Assembly (NCBI GenBank): GCA_027346925.1 | Contig: DAIERH010000002.1 | Span: 1-58,362 of the forward strand | Origin: Geobacter sp. | GTDB taxonomy: Bacteria; Desulfobacterota; Desulfuromonadia; Geobacterales; Pseudopelobacteraceae | Direction of reading: 5' to 3' | DNA length: 58,362 bases | Shown here: positions 49,242 to 54,538 of the stretch, one piece after another | Numbering within the stretch: the first letter of the stretch is position 1 | How the letters are laid out: every line of letters begins with the position of its first letter | Program-made: the position numbers and the translations under genes | The notes under the pieces: generated by a model | What the model saw: the letters and a program-made list of their open reading frames with translations, nothing else | Told to the model about the DNA's origin: nothing | Database searches by the model: none

Positions 49242-50701
49242 GAGCCCGCCTTTGGTTGAGTGTCACGCCAGGCGGAACCGGCACCATGGTCAGCCTTGGT
49301 CTGTGCAACCCCCAGCCCCGACATGATCAGGTACCGTGTGGCGTCCATCAGGTGGTCGTTCTCCTTCACCACCTTGCCGTTCTGGTCCCGGCGGTAGATC
49401 CGGAACTCGTTCAGCCATGGAGTCAGTGACCGGAACACCTTCAACCGGCCCGTGCTCATCCTGGTCCAGACTTGGTATATCCCCGCCTCAACCGCATTGT
49501 TGGCCACTGTCAGGTTGAGTCCGCAGTCCTGATAGACCTGCAGGATATGCTCACCGTCCTTCTGCGACCGTCCCCGGGCGGCCGGGTCAATCACGCCCGG
49601 TATCCACTCACCTCGGGCACGGATGGCAGCGGCGTGAATCACAGGCTCTGCCTTCCCCTCGTAGTGACATGACCCCAGATAAACCACGTCGCTCTCCCGG
49701 TCCCATCCCGCCCACACGGCAGCAGTACGGTTCCAGCCCACGTCCATCCCATAGCAGCGTGGCCAGTGCTCGGGCACTTTGAAATCATCGACCAGAATAG
49801 ACTCCTCAAGCACGGGGTAGATGGCACCTGAACCGAGTTGAGGTGTGCCCTTTGAACGCGCTTCCCGCTCATGGACCGGAATAGCAGCCATAAGCTGCTC
49901 CTTGACCTCGCGGGTGAGATGCGGGACATCGTCCCATCCGGCGAACACCACGTAGCGTTTGAGCGTACCTCGATCTTCGGGTGGCTTGCCTCCGGGCATG
50001 TACAGCAAAACGACATCAGAGAGACCTTCCAGTGGCGTGAACGTGCACATAACCATGCCATTGCAGGTCATGGTCCGAATCAGCCCCTCCGTGTACACGT
50101 CGGCCGGCGGTTCCTCGTCGAACCAGATGATGTCTTTTTCCGTGCCTTCGAACGCGCCCCGACCCTGGTCATACGACTTGAATCCTACGCGGGAAATCTT
50201 GCCCGATATATGCCGAACCTGCAGCGTGTCGATGCAGTTGGCTACTGAGCCCGACGCCAGGGTGTGGCCAACGATGAACTCACCAGGAATGACGCCAGTC
50301 CCCCACTCGGCCTTCTGGTCAGGAGGCCCGACCAGCTTCGCCTGCATGATGTCGCGGGTGGTCTTAAGGGTCTTTCCCGCGCACCAGCAGTCAATGGCCT
50401 TGGTGAACCGGCGCCCTTGCCACCAGTGGGGATAGATGCCGGTGAGATGGCAGGTCAGTTCATAGCCGCCAATTGATTCGGTCTTGCCGATACGGTTACC
50501 GGCGATGATTGCCCGCTCTCGATACTCCTGGCCAGCAGCAAAAAACTCCAAGTGCTTGCGATAGAGTTCGCGGCGGTATTCGCCTTCATCGGGGAAATAG
50601 TCAGAAAATTTCCGGCGAGAGTTGCGCCGGTTGAGTTCCTGCAGGAGCAGGAGGAGGTTGATGTTGCGTTCGCGTTCGTCGACGACCGCTGGTTGTGCCA
50701 T
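49226..50701 (-). CDS. terL: Terminase large subunit
   Basis: The 491-residue packaging motor has Walker A AGNRIGKTES at about residues 67-76 and Walker B IIWFDEEPP near 190. The RNase H-like nuclease domain carries GMDVGWNRTA with its acidic residue near 316 and HLMDATRY near 455. It pumps DNA into the capsid and cuts concatemers. Length and layout fit P22/T4-type headful enzymes, which suits a circularly permuted map. The small subunit gene is directly upstream. Confidence 0.93.
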   Translation of the reverse strand: MAQPAVVDERERNINLLLLLQELNRRNSRRKFSDYFPDEGEYRRELYRKHLEFFAAGQEYRERAIIAGNRIGKTESIGGYELTCHLTGIYPHWWQGRRFTKAIDCWCAGKTLKTTRDIMQAKLVGPPDQKAEWGTGVIPGEFIVGHTLASGSVANCIDTLQVRHISGKISRVGFKSYDQGRGAFEGTEKDIIWFDEEPPADVYTEGLIRTMTCNGMVMCTFTPLEGLSDVVLLYMPGGKPPEDRGTLKRYVVFAGWDDVPHLTREVKEQLMAAIPVHEREARSKGTPQLGSGAIYPVLEESILVDDFKVPEHWPRCYGMDVGWNRTAAVWAGWDRESDVVYLGSCHYEGKAEPVIHAAAIRARGEWIPGVIDPAARGRSQKDGEHILQVYQDCGLNLTVANNAVEAGIYQVWTRMSTGRLKVFRSLTPWLNEFRIYRRDQNGKVVKENDHLMDATRYLIMSGLGVAQTKADHGAGSAWRDTQPKAGSWRSR

Positions 50702-50704
50702 GTA

Positions 50705-51250
50705 TCACCCGTTGATGACCTTGAGGTGAGGAACCTGCTTGACGCCCAGTCGTTCAAACTCAGCCTGGATCGTGGCGCGGAGTTCGTCGTCCTTGAGCTG
50801 TTCGTAGCTGTGCTTGACGTTGAGGTTGATGTTTTCGGAGAACATGCCGATGTGTTTACCGATCAACTGCAATGCCTGGTTGGCGCCCTTGGAGTCAAAC
50901 TGCCACACGTCCCGGCCTTCCTCGTCGGTGGCCTGGACCATGGACTTTGCCGTGGGGTCAAACGTCATCACAGGGATTTTTTGCAGGCACCGCTGGGAAA
51001 CTTCCACCAGGTTTTTCAGTACCCATTCTGCGTCGATTTCCAGCTTCTCCTGGCGCTGAGTAGTCAGGATGGCTACTGCACGGGCCACCATGTCTTGAGA
51101 TAACAGCCGTGAAGCCTGCTCTTGCGCCGTATTAGGCGAGTATCCCGCACGAATAGCGGCCTGAGTGCCATTAAGGTCAACAAGGTATTCCCGGACAAAC
51201 ATCTGCCGTTTGGGCGATAAATCCAGAAATTCTTGGGGCATAGGTTCCAT
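50705..51250 (-). CDS. terS: Terminase small subunit
   Basis: The N-terminal part (SPKRQMFVREYLVDLNGTQAA then IRAGYSPNTAQEQASRLLS) is the helix-turn-helix of the Terminase_2 family, which recognises the packaging site. The C-terminal half is helical. It is the first gene of the late leftward operon. A second ATG three codons in is an alternative start; neither has a strong ribosome site. Confidence 0.88.
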   Translation of the reverse strand: MEPMPQEFLDLSPKRQMFVREYLVDLNGTQAAIRAGYSPNTAQEQASRLLSQDMVARAVAILTTQRQEKLEIDAEWVLKNLVEVSQRCLQKIPVMTFDPTAKSMVQATDEEGRDVWQFDSKGANQALQLIGKHIGMFSENINLNVKHSYEQLKDDELRATIQAEFERLGVKQVPHLKVING

Positions 51251-51658
51251 GGTTCGGAAGATTACCGTAAAAAGGGGGGCTCGTCAACAAAAACTTGCAA
51301 AAACAACCGGTTACAAAGCTGTTACAAATAATTTCAATAACTTAGCTCATGCCGTAACAAGGGCTGTTACGGCAAAAAAGTCAATAATTTCAGAAAGTAA
51401 GCCCCCGTAAGTAAGTAAATGTAACTGTAACATTATTAATTATTATAAGGGGATTTACGTTATTTTCTCTTTCATATATTCTTATTCTCTCTTATAGTCT
51501 TTTTCTATTTTTCATGTTCTCTCATAGTCTAATTTCCGCCGTTACAGCGTTACATTGTTACAATGTTGAAATCATTGAAGAATTTTTATGCTTGACGTAA
51601 CGCATATAATTTAGTAGTATCGCTTCAGGCTTAATAAAATATATCAGGAGAAATCGGA
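51251..51658. promoter_or_regulatory. AT-rich divergent control region with GTTAC repeats
   Basis: No gene is seen in these 408 bases. GTTACA or its complement occurs about nine times, and a perfect 9-bp palindrome GCCGTAACA/TGTTACGGC lies at 51351-51373. A pyrimidine-rich tract with two copies of TCTCTYATAGTCT fills about 51485-51535. A rightward promoter TTGACG (51592-51597), 17 bases, TAGTAT (51615-51620) precedes the regulator gene. It divides late and rightward genes and could hold operators or an origin. Confidence 0.7.
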
Positions 51659-52213
51659 ATGACCAAAAAGCAGCTACTCGTACTTATCCCTGATGAACTG
51701 AAGACCAGATTTAAGGCGTTTTGCGAAATAAGGGAGATGTCGCTCCAGCGTGCAGTGGAGTGCTTAATCCATCAGGCGCTTGATAATTCTCCCAAAGTGA
51801 GCTTTGAGCCATTCCATCACAAATGTAAATCATGCGGCAAAGAATGGTCGTCAGGAAAAGCTGATCCTCGCGTTTGCCCTGCCTGTAAATCCTATCGATG
51901 GCAAGATGACCCATTCACGCATACATGTCTCGCCTGCCGCTACACATGGCACAATTACAAGGTGCATCCGGCCACTTGCCCTAAGTGCCGGTCCAACGAA
52001 TGGGACTCATTCCGGATGACTCCAGAGTACCGGGCATTCCGCTCCATCTGGATAGAAACCGCCATGCCATGGGATTACGTAGCGCACCTGCTCGGAACCA
52101 CAATGGAAAAACTCATGCCGTACATTCAAGGCGATAAGCCGCTCACACAAGCGCACGTCGACAAACTCAAGGAGGTCTGGGAAAATGCAAAAAATGCTAA
52201 AGCATCTCGCTAA
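51659..52213 (+). CDS. Ribbon-helix-helix/zinc-ribbon regulator (184 aa)
   Basis: The N-terminal 45 residues (LLVLIPDELKTRFKAFCEIR then LQRAVECLIHQAL) read like a ribbon-helix-helix DNA-binding unit. Two or three zinc ribbons follow, with CKSCGKEW, CPACKSYRW, CLACRYTW and CPKCRSNEW. The C-terminal helices are acidic-basic mixed. As the first gene beside the GTTAC repeats, it probably binds them and regulates itself and the late operon. The start follows ATCAGGAGAAATCGGA. Confidence 0.72.
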   Translation: MTKKQLLVLIPDELKTRFKAFCEIREMSLQRAVECLIHQALDNSPKVSFEPFHHKCKSCGKEWSSGKADPRVCPACKSYRWQDDPFTHTCLACRYTWHNYKVHPATCPKCRSNEWDSFRMTPEYRAFRSIWIETAMPWDYVAHLLGTTMEKLMPYIQGDKPLTQAHVDKLKEVWENAKNAKASR

Positions 52214-52379
52214 CTGGCTCATCCTAGTCGCCATCATCCTGGCCGGCACCTACTGCCTGATCCACGTCTCTGACTGGGTATTCGACCAGGCCGACCGGAA
52301 AGAACCGAAGCCAACGACCGCCGAACTGCGGCGGCAGACCGCCATTGTCAACCGATGGCACGAAAGGGAGGGGAAATGA
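52185..52379 (+). CDS. Small membrane protein (64 aa)
   Basis: One transmembrane helix (WLILVAIILAGTYCLIHVSDW) is followed by a charged cytoplasmic or periplasmic tail. It overlaps the regulator gene by 29 bases and the next gene by four (ATGA). Function is unknown. Confidence 0.62.
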   Translation: MQKMLKHLANWLILVAIILAGTYCLIHVSDWVFDQADRKEPKPTTAELRRQTAIVNRWHEREGK

Positions 52380-52492
52380 CACCAGTATGGATTGCATTTG
52401 CTGCAGGCTGTTTCCTGGGAGGGACTGGGGGAATTATCACCATGTGTCTCATGGTCATGGCAGGCAAGACCAGCCGGGAGATGGGCGAATGA
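52376..52492 (+). CDS. DUF3789-like small membrane peptide (38 aa)
   Basis: The peptide starts MTPVWIAFAAGCFLGGTGG and has the MCLMVMAGK end seen in DUF3789 phage peptides. A single hydrophobic helix carries a GxxxGG pattern. Start and stop overlap its neighbours by four bases each, so it is translationally coupled. Confidence 0.7.
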   Translation: MTPVWIAFAAGCFLGGTGGIITMCLMVMAGKTSREMGE

Positions 52493-52650
52493 AGTGCACA
52501 TGCGGAGAGGCCATGATCTACGACGTGCACCACGACGACTTGGGCGTCATCAAACGGTGCCTGAAGTGCGGGCACTGGGAGCGGGTAAGGGAGGACGTAT
52601 GGGCTTCAAATAACCGACTGCGCCGTCTGCGCGAAGGGTGGCAACGGTGA
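52489..52650 (+). CDS. Zinc-ribbon peptide (53 aa)
   Basis: CTCG near the N terminus and CLKCG in the middle form a zinc ribbon, followed by a basic tail (NNRLRRLREGWQR). The start overlaps the stop of the preceding gene. It probably binds a nucleic acid or protein. Confidence 0.66.
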   Translation: MKCTCGEAMIYDVHHDDLGVIKRCLKCGHWERVREDVWASNNRLRRLREGWQR

Positions 52651-52730
52651 CCAGTCTTGCCCGTGCGGCAAGAGCATCAAACAGCCAAAACAGTCCAACT
52701 GCACGTTGGGCACCAAAAAGGAGGAGTAGC
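52599..52730 (+). pseudogene. Frameshifted cysteine-rich peptide
   Basis: A strong ribosome site (AAGGGAGGAC) precedes ATG 52599, but this frame ends after four codons (MGFK). One frame over, ITDCAVCAKGG and CPCGKS run to TAG 52728 with no start codon of their own. Joining them by a one-base shift at the AAA run gives a 43-residue zinc-binding peptide. A programmed shift or sequence error is possible. Confidence 0.5.
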
Positions 52731-52731
52731 C

Positions 52732-52920
52732 ATGTCCATGATGTTCACAACCGAAGAAGAAGACAAAATCATCGCCTCCGCTCGGGCACTCGGCCTTGAC
52801 CCGCTCATCGAGATCATCGGCCGCCTGGACGGCGAGGTATCCCGCCTGGACAAAGAGCGGGACCAATTGGCGGAGACGGTGGAGTTGCTGGAGAAGAAAC
52901 TCCGGGAGGTGGGGCAATGA
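52732..52920 (+). CDS. Coiled-coil small protein (62 aa)
   Basis: ATG 52732 follows GGAGGAGTAGCC. A helix-turn segment (TTEEEDKIIASARALGLDPL) leads into a coiled coil (LDKERDQLAETVELLEKKL). The function is not known. Its stop overlaps the next start. Confidence 0.66.
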   Translation: MSMMFTTEEEDKIIASARALGLDPLIEIIGRLDGEVSRLDKERDQLAETVELLEKKLREVGQ

Positions 52921-53039
52921 CACGGCGCCACTGCAACCCGACTTGTGAGGACGAGGGCCACAGTTGGCGTTATTTGACCGCGAAAGACGGCACGGTCATC
53001 TGGGTATGCCGCCGGTGCGGAAAGGAGGTGGAGGGGTGA
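52917..53039 (+). CDS. Zinc-ribbon peptide (40 aa)
   Basis: Two cysteine pairs, CNPTC and CRRCG, with a YLTAKDGTVIWV hairpin between them form a zinc ribbon. The start overlaps the coiled-coil gene and the stop overlaps the next GTG. It is one of four such peptides in this operon. Confidence 0.66.
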   Translation: MTRRHCNPTCEDEGHSWRYLTAKDGTVIWVCRRCGKEVEG

Positions 53040-53167
53040 AAATCGAATGTGCGTGGTGCAAACGCGACATGGGGGAGAAAGAGGGGGGCACGGACGACCA
53101 AGTGACCCACGGGATCTGCCCCGAGTGCCAAGAGAAGCATTTCCCCGGGGTGGTCATTCCAACATAA
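53036..53167 (+). CDS. Zinc-ribbon peptide (43 aa)
   Basis: A GTG start follows AAAGGAGGTGGAGGG. CAWCKRD and CPEC, separated by about 25 residues, make a zinc ribbon. It is the last gene of the rightward cluster and is followed by the strong hairpin at 53172-53207. Confidence 0.7.
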   Translation: MKIECAWCKRDMGEKEGGTDDQVTHGICPECQEKHFPGVVIPT

Positions 53168-53171
53168 AAAG

Positions 53172-53207
53172 CGAGGGGGGGCGCCCTGCCAAGAACGCCC
53201 CCCCTCG
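53172..53207. terminator. Bidirectional terminator
   Basis: Perfect 12-bp arms (CGAGGGGGGGCG and CGCCCCCCCTCG) enclose a 12-base loop. On the minus strand TTTTT follows after two bases, so it should stop the leftward early transcript that comes through array B. It also closes the rightward cluster. Confidence 0.85.
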
Positions 53208-53354
53208 TTGCGCCACAAACATGGTATCCCATGTCAGATTGTATTCATGCGTTCCCTCCCTGATTGAATTCGCCGTTCACCCATCCGACCGCAGGTTTGC
53301 TTTATGGTTTTTCCCGGCATTCGGGCTGCGTATTTTGTCGGTCGGTGCGCTTTT
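53208..53354. other. Non-coding gap before attI-like site 2
   Basis: I see no gene with a ribosome site in these 147 bases. They separate the terminator from attI-like site 2 and may be leftover 3' sequence of the leftward transcript. Confidence 0.5.
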
Positions 53355-53436
53355 GGCATATTCTCTGCATTTTCTGCCTTTACCGCTACTTATCCACTTA
53401 TCCCCGCCAGCATGGCGGTATAATCAATGGTTATAG
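53355..53436 (+). other. attI-like site 2 (array B)
   Basis: The core TAATCAATGGTTA is at 53421-53433, with the crossover box GTTATAG at 53430-53436. To the left are a direct repeat of CTTATCC, including a DnaA-box-like TTATCCAC (53390-53397), and a stretch ATATTCTCTGCATTTTCTGC. All are shared with site 3 at 57659-57739. CCGCCA and TGGCGG form a small palindrome beside the core. Confidence 0.72.
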
Positions 53437-53452
53437 TGCTCTATGCACAGTG

Positions 53453-53602
53453 TCAGAACTGCCGCTTGATGTCTTCCAAGGCATTCATGGCAACACGTAA
53501 CGCAGGCGTTTCTTCCGTCTCGTCGGTAAGTGCCGGATCAAAATCAAATCTGACTTTCACCGTTCCATCATCCGTATCGTGCAGAGTGATCGTTATCTTC
53601 AT
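53453..53602 (-). CDS. Small cassette protein (49 aa)
   Basis: The product starts MKITITLHDTDDGTVKVRF, followed by an acidic segment and a helix with RVAMNALEDIKRQF. Short proteins of this pattern are frequent in phages, but no function is known. The ATG overlaps the stop of the gene upstream (ATGA). It is next to attI-like site 2. Confidence 0.68.
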   Translation of the reverse strand: MKITITLHDTDDGTVKVRFDFDPALTDETEETPALRVAMNALEDIKRQF

Positions 53603-53970
53603 GCCACCGGCCTCCCATGCTTCGTGTAGTCAATGACTGGCGGGTTTGGCGGTCGGTTGCTTTTCTCCGTCGCATGCGGGCAAGGATAGCCAGCGTCAAG
53701 TTTTGCCTCTATACTGGCATTCATAGGCGGCATCCGTTGCCCGCACTTGCAGACCTCAAAGATCGCCTTTCCGCCACAGGTGGAACAGGCATAGGAACCA
53801 CCGTCAGGGTCGCCGTCTTCCCCGGTTCCGTCGCAGTGCGGGCATACCAGAGATTCGGCTATAAGTTGCTTGCCAAGGTTCACCAACTCATCATCGTCAA
53901 GGGTGTCGCCTTCGAGCCGCTGGCCTGTCCGATACATCAACAGCCGGAGATTGTATTCAGCTTCTGTCAT
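53599..53970 (-). CDS. DnaJ-type zinc-finger cassette protein (123 aa)
   Basis: The segment with YNLRLLMYRTGQ, followed by CPHCDGTGEDGDPDGGSYAC and CSTCGGK, is nearly the same as in the array C protein at 1236-1550. The C terminus here continues with CKCGQRMPPMN and a proline-rich tail. The ATG at 53970 follows AAAGGAGGATTT; the reading upstream runs through the attC. Function is unknown. Confidence 0.78.
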   Translation of the reverse strand: MTEAEYNLRLLMYRTGQRLEGDTLDDDELVNLGKQLIAESLVCPHCDGTGEDGDPDGGSYACSTCGGKAIFEVCKCGQRMPPMNASIEAKLDAGYPCPHATEKSNRPPNPPVIDYTKHGRPVA

Positions 53971-53986
53971 AAATCCTCCTTTCGCA

Positions 53987-54049
53987 CTATAACCAGTGGC
54001 CGGACGCCGCCCGATGAAGCCCGGCGGGTCAGCCACAGGCCCGTTAGCG
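53987..54049 (+). repeat. attC site (array B)
   Basis: Left box CTATAAC and right box GTTAGCG flank arms GTGGCCGGACGCCGCC and GGCGGGTCAGCCAC, with an extra base on the left. Its left half matches the site cut by the window end (GTGGCCGGACACCGCC). Confidence 0.85.
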
Positions 54050-54475
54050 AGACTCCGAGCGTTTCAAGATCTCCAGCATCAAATTGCTGAGTGTCGTTCG
54101 GAGTTCCGCGTTTTCCTCTTCCAGTTTCAAATTGTCGGCTGTCAGGGTTGCATTATCGTCTTGCCGTGCTTTCTTTTCTGCCGCCAGCGCTTCAGTCAGT
54201 TCCTTTTCATAGGGGATTGCCTGCTTCAACCCAGCCTGGAATCCCATGTTCCAGCGGGCCGGGAGCTTATCCAAGGCATTCTTGGCAATGGTTTGCACCT
54301 TCTTTAATGCCTCTTCGCGCTCTGGAGCGTACTTGTAGCCCTGTCGGTCAAACAAATCCATGATGCGCTCAGCGGTTTTAATGGCGGCAGACGGCAGTGT
54401 TTTGTTTCCAGATGCCTCGTCGTATTCGCAGAGCATCCCTGTGATGATTTCTTTTGTCTGTGTGTGCACCGACAT
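54044..54475 (-). CDS. Helical cassette protein (143 aa)
   Basis: The protein is almost entirely helical and ends in a coiled coil (LTADNLKLEEENAELRTTLS). No family is recognised. The ATG at 54475 follows GCGAGGATTTT. The TAA stop is formed by the attC box. It is the cassette nearest the primase gene. Confidence 0.68.
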   Translation of the reverse strand: MSVHTQTKEIITGMLCEYDEASGNKTLPSAAIKTAERIMDLFDRQGYKYAPEREEALKKVQTIAKNALDKLPARWNMGFQAGLKQAIPYEKELTEALAAEKKARQDDNATLTADNLKLEEENAELRTTLSNLMLEILKRSESR

Positions 54476-54483
54476 AAAATCCT

Positions 54484-54538
54484 CGCTAACCAGTGGCACG
54501 ACCGGCCCGAAGGCCGTTCAGCCACCGGCCCGTTAGGC
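54484..54538 (+). repeat. attC site, last of array B
   Basis: Left box CGCTAAC and right box GTTAGGC flank arms GTGGCACGACCGGCC and GGCCGTTCAGCCAC, with an extra base on the left. The primase stop lies inside the right box. Confidence 0.85.

Larger units (their letters stand above)
53430..54538. mobile_element. Integron cassette array B (two cassettes)
   Basis: Two cassettes lie between attI-like site 2 and the stop of the core primase gene. The first contains two overlapping genes (53453-53602 and 53599-53970), and the second one gene (54044-54475). Sites are at 53987-54049 and 54484-54538. The genes read towards attI, as in arrays A and C. Confidence 0.8.
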
